Below, piece after piece: positions 32,424-44,070 of a stretch of DNA of 64,000 bases. Source of the DNA: Elymus sibiricus (taxonomy: Eukaryota > Streptophyta > Magnoliopsida > Poales > Poaceae); NCBI GenBank assembly GCA_039707655.1, contig CM077675.1, positions 419,181,162 to 419,245,161 on the forward strand, in the 5' to 3' direction. The position numbers were made by a program, and so were the translations under genes. Positions within the stretch are counted from its first letter, which is position 1. Each line of letters starts with the position of its first letter. Below the pieces are notes generated by a model, which saw only the letters and a program-made list of their open reading frames with translations, was not told the DNA's origin and did no database searches.

Positions 32424-33342
32424 CTAAAAACAACAACATGAATTTAACGCATCAATGACAATTGTTGGTTATCTAAAAACATAAATTATACCCAAATCAT
32501 ATCAACACTACATTATTAATGATGTCCGAAAATGTGTCATTAATTAAGATACACTAAGCAAAGTTAACCCTAAAACACTAACAAACCCTAACCCCCAATC
32601 TTTCTACTCATAAACCAAATATTCTTCCTACACCAAGCATATCCCTATTACCAAAGATAAACAAGCTATTCAAACACACTAAAATTGGGGGATCTCATGA
32701 ACTAGGGTTCCTCCAAGATGTAAAAAATCTAGCAAAATAACAAGATTTAACCAAAAATAATTGGATGATTCGGAGGAGATTACCACAAGCAACAAAGTGA
32801 TGGAAAGAACCACCTAAGGGAAGCACCTTTTGGAGAGGATTTGAAGGGGGGCTTGAGAGGTGGGAGAGAGGGAGAGAGCAAGAAGGCAGCAGCAAATTCG
32901 GGCTGGATTGGGGAAAGTGAGTGGGGTGGGTCCCACCCACTCTCCCATGGGGTTAGTTCACTTGCCAGGACCAGACGCCAGGGTCCGTGGCGTCTGGGTC
33001 GCGACCAGACGCCGAGATCGCTGGCGTCTGGACCTTTGCCACGTCAGCGAGTCAACGGGCCAGCCGGTCGAGCGGTCCCCGGACCAGACGCCAGCGACCC
33101 CGGCGTCTCCAGTGCAACCCAGACGCCAGGGATGTTGGCGTCACCAAAAGAGGTCAGATTCAAAAAAAAATTAAAAGCTAGGTCAATTCCGGAATTTGTT
33201 AGCCCAAAAGGTCATAACAGAAAATTTGTCCCCTTATGGCACTACAGCTTCTTTTTCAGAGACGGTGATGTATAAAACGGTTTTTACATCAAGTGACGTA
33301 TTTTACTTCAACTTGATTTATAATTGAAAGCCTGGACACTGA

Positions 33343-33769
33343 ACCAACACGTACAGTTCTTGAATCTTCAGATGCAGGATAACCGGAAGAAGAAAAGGCT
33401 GATCATCCATCCCCTGCTCACCTTGATCTTCCATGCCTTTCTTCTTCTTCTCTGTAGTGCCATATGCCTGAAAACACAGGGCCATCTCAAACGCCATGGC
33501 TGCGAATTAGGAGCCGTTGCATCCAGAAATCTGCTACACGTCTCGGTCGGTTTTTAATGTACCACTGTTCGTACGCGAGCCTGTCTGCCCGTGGCATCGC
33601 CGCGCCAACCCTCTCATTGTCCATCACGCGCTACGTACAGGGCCGTCCTGCGCCCTGTCTCCTCTCCCCTCCTCTCCTCTGGCGCCAACTCACACGCATG
33701 GGCTGGCAAAGTTCGGAGAAGCATCCATCCATCCATCCATATGGCACGCCACGCTCATCTCCAAACCCC
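33343..33769 (+). promoter_or_regulatory. Proximal XTH promoter region
   Basis: It is the second copy of the duplicated segment (from GAACCAACACGTACAGTTCT near 33342 to GGCGCCAACTCACACGCATG at 33700), followed by a CCAT microrepeat (33723-33740) and the TATA box. It lies directly upstream of the gene and shares CGTACGCGAG and CGCGCTACGTACAG words with the distal copy. Confidence 0.7.
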
Positions 33770-33777
33770 TATATAAA
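33770..33777 (+). promoter_or_regulatory. TATA box of XTH
   Basis: TATATAAA lies 114 bp before the start codon, a usual spacing if transcription begins near 33800. The following leader is CA-rich and has no upstream ATG. Confidence 0.8.
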
Positions 33778-33890
33778 CCCCTCACGGGCCGCTCATTCCA
33801 CTCACACAAACACAAGCTTCCTTCCATCCAGCTTTCTCCTCATCAACCAATCTTCTCTTAGCTATCTAGTTGAGCGGGCTCACTTCTTGG

Positions 33891-34961
33891 ATGGCTCGCA
33901 TGGCGGTGTCGGCGCTGGCGATCCTGCTCGCCTCGTGTGCCCTGGCGGCGGCGAGCTTCGACAAGGAGTTCGACATCACGTGGGGTGACGGGCGTGGCAA
34001 GATCCTAAACAATGGCCAGCTCCTGACGCTGGGGCTGGACAAGGTGTCCGGCTCCGGGTTCCAGTCCAAGCACGAGTACCTCTTCGGCAAGATCGACATG
34101 CAGCTCAAGCTCGTCCCCGGCAACTCCGCCGGCACCGTCACCGCATACTACGTAAGCCAACATCTCACACGGCTGCTCTGCTTCTTGATCCCAGATGACA
34201 CGGTTGCTTGCTTGGTTGATGTGGGTGCCTAACTCGATCGGTTTGGCGTGTATGAATGTGCAGCTGTCGTCGCAGGGTCCGACGCACGACGAGATCGACT
34301 TCGAGTTCCTGGGCAACGTCACCGGCGAGCCCTACACGCTGCACACCAACGTGTTCACGCAAGGGCAGGGCCAACGGGAGCAGCAGTTCCGCCTCTGGTT
34401 CGATCCCACCAACGACTTCCACACCTACTCCATCCTCTGGAACCCAAAGCACATCATGTAACTGGATTGATCGCCATTGCCCAACCTTCATTTTTCCTTT
34501 CAAGAACAGAGGAAGTTCAGGGACTGACCCTGTTGTAATAATGCAGCTTCATGGTGGACGACATGCCGATCAGAGACTTCAAGAACCTGGAGGGAAAGGG
34601 GATCGCCTTCCCCAAGAACCAGCCCATGCGGCTCTACTCCAGCCTCTGGAACGCCGACGACTGGGCCACGCAGGGCGGCCGCGTCAAGACGGACTGGTCC
34701 CACGCCCCGTTCTCGGCCTCCTATCGCGGCTTCAAGGCCGACGCGTGCGTGGTGACCGCGGGCGGCAGGCCGCGCTGCGGCGCCAGCATCGGCACGGAGG
34801 TCGCTCCCGGCACCGGCGCGGCTGGCGAGTGGTACAACCAGGAGCTGGACCTGACGCGGCAGCAGCGGATGAAGTGGGTGCAGAGCAACTACATGATCTA
34901 CAACTACTGCACCGACCCCAAGCGCTTCGCCCAGGGCGTCCCCGCCGAGTGCTCCATGTAG
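33891..34961 (+). CDS. XTH: Xyloglucan endotransglucosylase/hydrolase (GH16), three exons
   Basis: Exons are 33891-34151, 34264-34457 and 34547-34961. Introns 34152-34263 and 34458-34546 have GT..AG ends and preserve phase, giving 289 residues, the normal family length. A signal peptide ([17 protein letters not shown]) implies secretion to the cell wall. The catalytic motif [11 protein letters not shown] is complete and is followed at once by the conserved N-glycosylation site [20 protein letters not shown] at the N-terminus and a Cys-containing C-terminal XET_C region ([18 protein letters not shown]) are present. The enzyme cuts xyloglucan chains and rejoins them to other chains, loosening or reinforcing walls during growth. 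Start chosen at MARMAVSA; upstream in-frame sequence has no ATG. This is the only clear host gene in the window. Subgroup and exact orthologue cannot be fixed by eye. Confidence 0.95.
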
Positions 34962-35308
34962 TCCCCTTGTCCATCCATCCAGCAAGCTAGCATTGGACCG
35001 TCCGCGTATACGTCGATCGCCGGAGGAAGATGACCTGAGATAGGGAAGATGGGGGCGTCTGTACTGTATGATAAACAATAAGGACTGGTGTGGGGGATAA
35101 TGTGAAATGTAGCCGGTGGTAGATTCTTCTGTTCGTTCTTTGTCACGCTCACGCTCAGTTCGTGTGTAATATATTCTTCATGTGTTTGTTGCTCTCTGTT
35201 CTATTCTATTCGTTCTTGGTACGTTTACTGTGTGCTCAACTCATCTCGAGTCCTTGACCAGCAGCTGTTAATCATTGATATACCTCTGCCCTGCCAATCA
35301 ACTATGTC
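34962..35308 (+). other. XTH 3' UTR and downstream flank
   Basis: Possible polyadenylation words are GATAAACAATAAGG (35069-35082) and GTGTAATATATTC (35163-35175). T-rich downstream sequence (TGTTTGTTGCTCTCTG) fits a cleavage region. No other gene. Confidence 0.55.
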
Positions 35309-35437
35309 GAGTCACTGTAAACGTGTGTCGAAACTGATAGAGATAGGCCTACGCCGCCAATAATAAGCGGCTGGACATGCATGGAGGCAACGACAAGAAA
35401 CTCGGCCACAGGGCACGGCCACCGGCCCACTGCCTAC

Positions 35438-35806
35438 TGTTAGGATGATCTCCACCGTGTGGGCCCAACGGCCCACCGGGCCCTTAGATCCGTGCCCTGA
35501 TCGGGGACGCTCAACCCACTATGGTTGACGGGCCCCTGTCACCTGCACTATATAAAGAGGTGGGGGCCGGCGGCTCGCAAGATGAGGTTCGTCGCGACGC
35601 CGTACACCCCACCTACATCCCCTACCGATCTAAGGTTAGTGCAGTGCTGACGGGAAGCACTGTCACCGCCACTACTCTCTGCCATCACCGGCCACCGTCA
35701 CCATGGCCGGCACCGGGAGCTCCTCGAGCCAAGGAGAAGGTATCTCGTACTCCTCATCCCATCTACCCTTAATGATCTAGCCTAGACGATCCCACATCAT
35801 CTAACA
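35438..35806 (+). repeat. 5' LTR of the Copia element
   Basis: Starts TGTTAGGATGATCTCC and ends CATCATCTAACA. It contains a TATATAAAG promoter box at about 35549. It differs from the 3' LTR at six sites (including TATATAAAG versus TGTATAAAG). Confidence 0.95.
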
Positions 35807-35807
35807 T

Positions 35808-35820
35808 TGGTATCAGATGC
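35808..35820 (+). other. Primer binding site
   Basis: TGGTATCAGATGC lies one base after the 5' LTR. It matches the usual initiator-Met tRNA primer site (TGGTATCAGAGC) except for one inserted T. Confidence 0.85.
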
Positions 35821-38800
35821 AAACTCTAGGCTTAGTTTTTTGGGTAGAAACAGAGAAAAGCAACCCTCCTTTACCAGATCGGATCGAATCCGATGCAAAA
35901 GTTCTTGTTCAAGACCCCGTTGGGGAAAAGTGGCACCACCACCGACCCGCTTGACGGCGGCGCGCTCTCCTTCGGGAGCTCGCGCGCGCCGGCAAGGGGG
36001 ACTGTAGGGGCGCCGCCGCGGCATGAAGGACCGCCGCCGTCGCGTAGCAGGGGGAGTAGAGGAGGTCGCTCTCTCTCTGTCTAAGGAGGCGGTGGATCAG
36101 AGAAAGAAAGAGAGGGAGGGCGAAGGGCTCGCGCGGCGCGGTGGCTGTCTGCCGCCGGCGGCGGCCAGGGCGTTGCCCTGTTTCGTCGACAGAAAGGGAC
36201 GGAGAAAACAGCACGGAGAAAAGTGAAGAGGAAAAGGCGCGGCGTCGCGGGGTGGCATCCGCCGCCGTCGTCGGCGGCCGGGCCGTCGCAGGCGCCCCGA
36301 TGGGAGAGAGAGAGGAGAGAACGAGAAGGGGAGGAGGAACGAGAACGACTGGGGCGAGGGTTTCGGTCGGGCTCTCTCTCTCCCACGTTTTGAGCTAGCT
36401 ATAATCGCGCTGGGCCGTTGGATGAAGATCAACGACCAAGATCAATAACCTAGCTCCGCCCGGGCTGTTGGGCTGAAAGTAGAAGTGGGCTGTAGGACGG
36501 CAGACCAGGCCAGAGTGGCTTGCGCCCGCGCGGGCCTTTTGGGCCGAAAGTGGAGGCGGACCAGGCCGAGGCCAGGCTGGCTTGCGAGGCGCGGCGCGCC
36601 GAGCAGGCCGTGGGCCGGCTAGCTTCCGCTGCGGGACTCGAGCGCTGGGCCGAGGCCAGGCCGAGCTGCAGTTTTTTTTATTTGCTTTTTCTGTCCAGTG
36701 TTTTGGGCAAAGTTCACACAGTTCATTTTCTATTCAAATTATTCAAAGAAATTTTTTGTTTAGAAAATAGAAAAGTAAAGAATTGCTTCTGAACAGTGCT
36801 ATTTTCATGAATTTTATTCATGTTTTCCACTGTGAAAGATTAAATTGTTGCTTCTCTAATTCAATTTTGAACCAACCGGTTAAAATTGCTTAGAGAGTAA
36901 AAGAGTACAGAATTGTTTCTGAATAGAATATTGTAAAGTTTCCGCTGCAAAGTAAAAGTTTAATCCTCCAATTAAATTGGAACCAACGGGAAAATTTAAT
37001 TGGAAGAACTGTTCTTAGCAATGTTTTTCCCCTGTGGGTGAAATCAGATTCAGATAGTTTTCGCTATGACAAAAGAAAGATATTTGTTTTAAATTTAAAA
37101 TATGGTATTGTTATTTTCTGACCAACGTTCATGATAACAGTGCTATAATTCTATGAGTCTTATGTTCAAAGCTTAAATCTCTGATAAATTTTGTATCAAA
37201 GTGATCAATTTTCAGAGAACAGATAAAGATCAAGAAATGCTCTTGAGCTAGAGAAATGTATATTTCTTGTTCCTGCTGCAATAAAGTTGATGATGATGAT
37301 TATTTCTTAGCAAAGTTGTTCAATAGAAATACTATCATCACATTGTTTATGAGTTATATGCATTATTTCCATTTCCGCCCAACGGTGATATGGAATTAAT
37401 ATAGAAGGATGATGTTTTATTCTAATTCTGCCACAACGGTGATTTAGAATATAAAAAGAAAGTTTTAAAAAGTTTAATGTGCATATTTTTAACTAGACCA
37501 ACGTAGGGTTATTTTTTATGCTCATTATTGTTGATTATTGGCTAAGTTTTCTCAGACTAAAAGTTTTCCATGCTTTCATTCGTGAAAGCGAATGGCTGGG
37601 TACTTGTGACCCGAAAGATGACCAAGAAAGGTCATAATGTGAGGGAGTATGTTCTCTCTAAAGAATGGCTTCAAAAGAAAAGAATTCTTGGATATTAATC
37701 CAAGAAAAGAAAAGAGATAGATCATTGAGAGTCTTGGTTGACGAATGTCTTTCATGTACTTTCTATGAAGAAGATTTTTCAATCAACATGATTTGAGATG
37801 AAACAAGCAACATGCGTGTTTAATTTGACCAACGTCGGATCAAGCATGTGTGTCAAAGAGCATTCGGATTTATTTCTGAATTTGATGATTGAATATGCAG
37901 TCAAAAGAGCCAATTCTGGCATTTATGTCCTTTACAGGGAATTACCCGCATAGCGGGAAAAGATGATTATGATAAAACCCGCATGGCGGGAAAAGTCTGG
38001 AAAAATACCTGCGTAACTGGGTAAACTTGACATAGTATTATGTCAAAAAAAATCTTGTATGGCGGGAGAAATTTTGGCAAAGGACTTATCCTGTATGACA
38101 GGAGAAAGATATGATGACTCATGTGCGTTTAATGTGTCCCACTCTGGGAGAAAAGTATGGAGTAGCTATTATGCTTTCCTAGTATCGACCGTACACCTTA
38201 TGTGTAACGGTCATTAAGCACTCAATAAATCCAAAGAGAATAAAAGTTACAGACGAACCTAAAGATAAGAATGATATGCAAGTGTGACTTGCAAAAGTAC
38301 TAATGATAAAGAACTTTGTTGAGTTTCTGAAATGGAATGAGGAAAAAGTACTCCCATACCAGTTAACAGATAACTTCATTTCGCATGAAGTAATCAGATG
38401 AATGAAATAGATAATCGAAGTTTCCTCAATTCACAAGAGTTATGAATGGTTTTCGAAATTGTGGCAGAAAAGTTCTTGCCACATTTCGAGAGGGAGAAAG
38501 AAATATGAAATAAATTAAGAATGATGAAACTCCCCTATATTTTAGATAATGTGATGCACATTATGCATCTAAAGTGATCCATTAATGAAGAATGTGGACG
38601 TCTGGGGGAGTACGACGGTCATAATAATACCCCTAAAGAAAAGAAATGGCTGTATTTCTGGATCTTTTACAGTTCCGAAAGCAGACTAAGGAATACTAAA
38701 ATGGTGCTTAAAGTGCCATAAAGAAGAAAGTTTTAACAGAATAATCCCAAATAATAAAGTTTAAAGATACGCCATTTTTAGTGAAGATGGAGTAATCTGG

Positions 38801-38879
38801 GGGAGCATGTTGTATGACCTATACAACACCTGTTGTTAGCTCTATAAAGGATGAATGAGTAAACATGGATCTTGTGATA

Positions 38880-40400
38880 CAGGTCCCTGTAAAACCTATT
38901 GCCTCTTGGAAATGAAAGACTATAGAATTAATTTGCCTCTTGGCAATGACAGAGCAACAACAGCCCCATATGAAAGAAGTGCCAGTACCTGAGACACTGA
39001 TGGTCTCAAGGAATGAGAAAATCAGATACTTCTGATTACTATAAAGTCTATGTTAGTGAAATTCAAATGGAGGTTGATCCCACCTCATTTAAAGCGCTCA
39101 ATCGAGCTTTGAGAAGTGTTTGTTTGTCTAAATGATAAGAGACTATGTGAGATGAAATAAAATTGGTGAATCCCGACGATGTTTGGGACTCATAAGTAAT
39201 TTCCAATGGAGCCAAAACAGTAGGCTTTAAAGGGTCTACAAGGCCAATGTGACTCCAAAGGTAATATGTAAAGGTGTAAAGCGCGACTTAAATCGAAAGT
39301 TTTTGTGCAAAGAGAATGAATAGATTACAATGAGTGTTAGTGGCACATCATGATCGACATCATGATCTGAGTTACATCAGATGAAAGTAAAGAACACAAG
39401 GGATACTGCTTCAAGAAGTCTTTTATGGACTAGAGCAAGTCTCTAGACAGTGGCATTTAAAGTTAAAAGAATCAGATGTTATTTTGGGTTAAAGAAAATG
39501 AGAGGACAATTGTATTCATGCAAAGTTATAGAATGGGAAATTCATTTCCTAATTCCTGTGCATGTGGATGACGTCCTACTTGCTAGTGGTGATGTCAATC
39601 TACTGCAGGAGGAGAAAAGAAGTTCTTGTCCTCAAAGTTCAAAAGAATGTTCTCGGTAGAGTGTCTCTCGTTATAAGTATCGAGATTCACCAAGAAAAGA
39701 ATAAAAGGGGGTATTAGGAATGTCGCATGGACATGCTAAGAAAGGTCTCTAAAGTATGCATGCGAGAAAACCTACGCCTGTTCTTATAGTCAAGGGTAGT
39801 GGAACTGGAAACTATGGTGTTCCAAAAGTTGATGAGAAAAGATTGAAAACGGATATGGTACCATATGCTTCAGCTGTTAGAAGCTCAATATATTACCCTG
39901 ACACAGTTCACGTATCCGGGTTGTTTTGGCAATGTCCAGTCCATATATAGATCACAGGAATGGAGTCAAAGATATCGGCCTCATGCTGAAAGAAATAAGT
40001 GCTCTAAAAAGATTGTGAGTACAAAGACAAGACTTGTGAAATGTATAGCGAAATCCACAATTGTCGCTAACTTTCACACTTGGAGTTTTTGTGTGGAAAA
40101 GCTCCAAAGAATGAAACAATTATCATCAATGTGATGCAAAGATATGTTATAGCTTGATATGAGGCTGAGGGACAGGCAAAATGGTTAAGGAGACCTGTAC
40201 CCGGAGTTGATAATGGTTGACAACAGTGATAACCATTTTAAGTTTTTCGCTCCTATGACAACGAGTCAAGTGTTGATGCCAAACACACTGACACAGAGTT
40301 ATGCGTTGTAAAGGAGAAAGTCCGGAATTATGTAGAAATGCTTGAAGCATAAAAGCAACAGACAAGTGTTTGCAGATCTGCTTATTAAAGGCTTACCGCC
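38880..40400 (+). pseudogene. Remnants of Copia pol (RT and RNase H part)
   Basis: Readable but broken pieces include the region before RT (TTGATCCCACCTCATTTAAAG near 39074), the RT start (GCCAAAACAGTAGGCTTTAA at 39211, corresponding to a KTVGCKWVYK-type segment), the YVDD-box region at about 39558-39600 (HVDDVLLASGDVNLL), and the stretch preceding RNase H (MHARKPTPVL…MVPYASAVRSS, 39756-39900). Frames change repeatedly and deletions shorten the spacing, so no polyprotein can be made. The gag and integrase parts could not be recognised in 35820-38880, which is AT-rich and includes a recurrent CCCGCATGGCGGGAAAAG-like word (37945-38060). Confidence 0.75.
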
Positions 40401-40627
40401 CAGTGTGTTCGGAGAACACACAGTCGACATGGGTTTTATGGTATAGTCTAAGATTTCCGGACAATAAAGGGCCCAAGGTTAAAGAATTTGTTTCAAAACA
40501 GAGAGGTACGTTGTGGCTGTCTGATTCTATCGGCAATTGAGCTGTGACGATGAAACATGTCCTATGTATTGATCTGTTATGAAACGAGTAAAGTAAAAGT
40601 ATAAGGTCAAAAGTAAAAGTTGAGATC

Positions 40628-40638
40628 AAGGGGGAGAA
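40628..40638 (+). other. Polypurine tract
   Basis: AAGGGGGAGAA directly precedes the 3' LTR and would prime plus-strand DNA synthesis. Confidence 0.85.
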
Positions 40639-41007
40639 TGTTAGGATGATCTCCACCGTGTGGGCCCAACGGCCCACCGGGCCCTTAGATCCGCGCCCTG
40701 ATCGGGGGCGCTCAACCCACTATGGTTGACGGGCCCCTGTCACCTGCACTGTATAAAGAGGTGGGGGCCGGCGGCTCGCAAGATGAGGTTCGTCGCGACG
40801 CCGTACACCCCACCTACATCCCCTACCGATCTAAGGTTAGTGCAGTGCTGACGGGAAGCACTGTCACCGCCACTACTCTCTGCCATCACCGGCCACCGTC
40901 ACCTTGGCCGGCACCGGGAGCTCCTCGAGCCAAGGAGAAGGTATCTCGTACTCCTCGTCCCATCTACCCTTAATGATCTAGCCTAGACGATCCCACAGCA
41001 TCTAACA
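40639..41007 (+). repeat. 3' LTR of the Copia element
   Basis: Same length as the 5' LTR (369 bp), same ends, six mismatches and no indels by eye. Confidence 0.95.
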
Positions 41008-42260
41008 CCTACAAGATCACTAGCAGTGAAGTGAAGGCGCGACAAAGGATAGGTGGTCTGTGAGGTACTCGGGTCCTCATTCCCTTCACTGCTACACTGG
41101 CGAAAGTTGAAAGGGTTCGGACAGGTGGTCTGGCCTCGCTGACAAACTATGCATATCGGCGTTCGGATCAGCACGAGGCCGATCGAGTCGCAGACCGCCC
41201 TCCTGTTTGGCTCCTGTTGCACAGAACGCTACGCTCATGGCCGGCACTTGACGGGCCTTATCTTCTTCTTTTATCTTTGCATTACGGGTTCAATAGGAGT
41301 TTCATTTCATAATAACAGAGTTTTTCGTAAATTAATTACGTAATTTTTTTCTTCTTAATTAATCGATGAGGCAAAACTTTTGCCTCCGTTTCAAAAAAAT
41401 TAATAACAGGGTTACAATCTAGAGCAAGATTTCTTCTATGTATGGAGGACCACGATACAACCACACAGCCATGGTGTATTCGGTTGGATTATACCTAGGT
41501 AGGCAATCTGCAACCCTATTTTAAAAGAGAATTTGTGGCACGCATGTCCCACAACACGCAATTGAACCTTTATATCTTTTGAATGAAAAGTATAAATTAA
41601 GTTATGTTTTCGTATTCGTGTTTTTTGTTAGGAGGGTTACAAATAAAATCCTTTTTCAATACATTTTAATGAATTTTGAAATTAAATGTTAAGTTTCAAC
41701 TCTTGAAACTTGGTACGCGCAAACAATAAAATCATGATTATTTTGCCTATGACCGACAGAAAAAATATATTTAAATTTAATATATGAAACTTGGTAAAAG
41801 CGAGTGAGAAAGTGGCAAATTTCAGATAATTGTAACTTTGAACAACTGAAACTTAAAACATATTGTGCCCACTACGGGATCCAACTACTTCGTGAATCAC
41901 GAGGCAATCGAGCACTCGGGCAGGGCTTGGCAGGTGCGTGCCCCTGCGAATTTTCATCCTATTTTGATCTCTATGAATTTTAGAAATAAAAATTGTACTA
42001 ACCACTAAAAATTTAATCTCCAAAACTAGTTGTGCATAAGGAGAGCGATCCAAGCTAGAAAGAGTCACCGTCGAGTCTAACTGCACAAGAATGAGCCCTC
42101 TAGAATGTTGCACGGCCAATCCATACTCATACCCATAATTATCACAATGTATCTGGCATGCCTCATCTTTTCGATCTTTCAGTAGCAGTGTCACTGAGAT
42201 GCGGTCTTTTTTTTTTTTTTTGAAACGGATTCAAAAGATAAGAGGAAAAGATGTTTGTTA

Positions 42261-44070
42261 GAGCAACTCCAACGCAGCGACCCAAATCGTCCGCCTGCGT
42301 CCGTATGGGTCGGCGCGGACAAAAGCGACGGCCCAACGCGGCGATACAAACCCAAAAAACGTCCGCTTCGTGTCCGCGTGGACCCATTCCTGGCCCAAAA
42401 ACGCGCCTGAAATGCGTCCTCGCGGACACGAAGCGGACGCGCCCCGCGTCCTCACCGCGTCCGCCTTGGGTCCACATGTCGGCCGCGCAACCACCATCCG
42501 CGGTCGTATTAAACGCGACCAGCCATCTCCGGCCCACCTGGCAGCGCCTGGAAGCTCCTGGTCGTCGTCCTTATTAATCCAAACGTGCGGCGGGGCCGGC
42601 CTCATCCACTTCCCCTTCCCGTTCACATCTGGCCACGCGTGCTCCCTCGCCGGCGACCACAAACCCTAGTAGCCATGGGGTTTTTCAATGGCAAGGGCAA
42701 GGGCAAGTGGAGCGCCGGCGCGAGCTCTTCCCGCGGTCGCTCGCCGACGCCGCCGCCGCTACCACTGCTTCTACCACCACCGCCCCCGCCGCTTGGTAGG
42801 CGAGGCTCCCCACCGGCGCGGGACCAGCTGTACATACCAGTCCACCAGGCGCGGTGGCACTGGCAGTACCGCCGGCCGCTGCAGTACCCGGACGTCAACC
42901 TGCCCCATGGTTGGCATTTGGATCCGCAGCGGATCCCCATTCCGGCAGTGCCACGATCCACGCGGGCGCACGCGGAGGAGGTTCGCCGGCGTCGCTCTGC
43001 CCTCACGCCGGAGCAGCGGGCCATGCATGCCTACGCGCCAGACTCCCCCAACTGGGAGCGCTGGTTCACGCTAGAGCACGAGGAGGAGCACCGGCGGGGA
43101 GTCCCCGTCGACCAGGCCGTCCCTCCTCCGCCTCCCGAGGTCCTGCCGGAGGAGGAGGACGAAGAGGCGGCGTACCAAGCCGCCCTCGAGCTGGCCCTCC
43201 AGCAGGCGCTGGAGGCCAGCAGGCTCGAGGAGGAAGCCCAGTGGGAGGGCCTGGACCGCACCCTCGCCTTGTCGGCTGTGGGGGACTCTGTCCACGCCCC
43301 GTTGTTCGTCCCGGAGGTTCCACCTCCGCCACCGCCGCCCACCGTCGAGCCCAAGGAGGAGCCCTCGCGGAAGCGCTCGCCACCACCACCCACTTTTCCA
43401 GACGAGAAGTACGGGTGGGTGGGCGTGGTCCGCGAGTGGGTGAGCGCGCCGCCCGTCCACTCCGAAGCCACGCCGGAGGAGGAGGCGGCCCAACTCGAGC
43501 ACTGAAGGCGGCACTGGATCGCCGAGGAGGAGGCGGACGGCCTGCGCCAGATGCGGTGGGAGAAGGAGGAGGAGGCGCTACGCCTTGAGGAGGAAGAGGA
43601 GGAGCGCGCCCGGCGTGCCGCAATGCCGCCGCCGCAGCAGACGCCGGAGGAGGCTGCCCTGGCAGCCTACCAGGCGGCATTCCCGTGGGCTGGGCCGGCC
43701 CCCACCTTCGTCGACCTCACCGGCGACGACAAAGACGGCAAGGGCAAGGACAAGGTGGACGGCTAGGGCAGCGTGCGGGCGCGAACTTTTTTTTTAGTTT
43801 TTATTAATGTTTAATTATGTGTTAAGTGGACTTTGGCCGGCGGTTGACCGGCCACTTATGTTTAATTATGCTTTAATTCGCGTCTGCATATGGCCACGTG
43901 TTTTTATTTTCATTTTTTTTTTTGGCGCTTGCAAATTTGGGTCTCGCTGTCGTTGGGCGTCCGAACCGACCCAAATAAAATAACGAACACGGCCGTCCGT
44001 CTGGCAGACCCAAACGGACGAAAAGCGGACAAACCGCGCGTCCGTTTGGGTCGGCGCGTTGGAGTTGCTC
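42261..44070. mobile_element. Non-autonomous PIF/Harbinger element, 1810 bp, TSD TTA
   Basis: Terminal repeats GAGCAACTCCAACGC (42261) and GCGTTGGAGTTGCTC (ending 44070) are inverted, with further inverted GACCCAAA…GTCCG and CGGAC…TTTGGGTC subterminal words. TTA flanks both sides (42258-42260, 44071-44073). The second copy of the local tandem duplication has the uninterrupted site TTTGTTACAAGCC at 45531-45543, which confirms the insertion. It carries one long cargo frame on the plus strand and no transposase. Confidence 0.95.
42675..43766 (+). pseudogene. Harbinger cargo ORF with UIM-like and SIM-like motifs, one in-frame TGA
   Basis: From ATG 42675 (MGFFNGKGKGKWSAGASSS) the frame is open to TGA 43503-43505, then continues in the same phase to TAG 43764-43766, so a single stop splits a 363-codon frame. 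The N-terminal third is Ser/Pro-rich; a middle block has HQARWHWQYRRPLQYPDVN and MHAYAPDSPNWERWFTLEHE. An acidic, Ala/Leu-rich helix follows, with QQALEASRLEEEAQWEGLD holding an A-x-x-x-S-x-x-E core as in ubiquitin-interacting motifs. After the stop come coiled-coil-like EKEEEALRLEEEEEERARR and the C-terminal TFVDLTGDDKDGKGKDK, resembling a SUMO-interacting motif (hydrophobic-D-L-T plus acids). I recognise no named family. The TGA probably replaces TGG or CGA. Confidence 0.6.

Larger units (their letters stand above)
31211..33231. mobile_element. Mutator-like element with long TIRs, 2021 bp, 9-bp TSD
   Basis: CCTTATGGC is directly repeated at both borders (31202-31210 and 33232-33240). The ends GGACAAATTTTCTGTTATAA and its complement begin inverted repeats of at least 200 bp (31211-31420 versus 32965-33231). 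These contain repeated CCAGACGCCAGGGTC words and the shared block GCTCGACCGGCTGGCCCGTTG. TSD length and long TIRs point to the Mutator superfamily. A partial ORF on the minus strand may be the start of its transposase. Confidence 0.9.
35438..41007 (+). mobile_element. Copia-type LTR retrotransposon, 5570 bp, TSD CCTAC, decayed interior
   Basis: Two 369-bp LTRs with TG…CA ends flank the element; the 5-bp TSD CCTAC is at 35433-35437 and 41008-41012. A methionine-tRNA-type primer site follows the 5' LTR, and a polypurine tract precedes the 3' LTR. Recognisable pol pieces lie in order near 39060-39950 (reverse transcriptase with VDDVLLASGDVNLLQEE, then the MHARKPTPVLIVKG segment before RNase H). 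All are out of frame or stop-rich. This order (RT-RNase H last) fits Copia. The LTRs differ at only 6 positions. Confidence 0.93.

Noticed and set aside
34005..35078. Minus-strand frames antisense to XTH (up to 192 codons)
   Set aside because: Antisense shadows of a GC-rich coding sequence; no independent domain.
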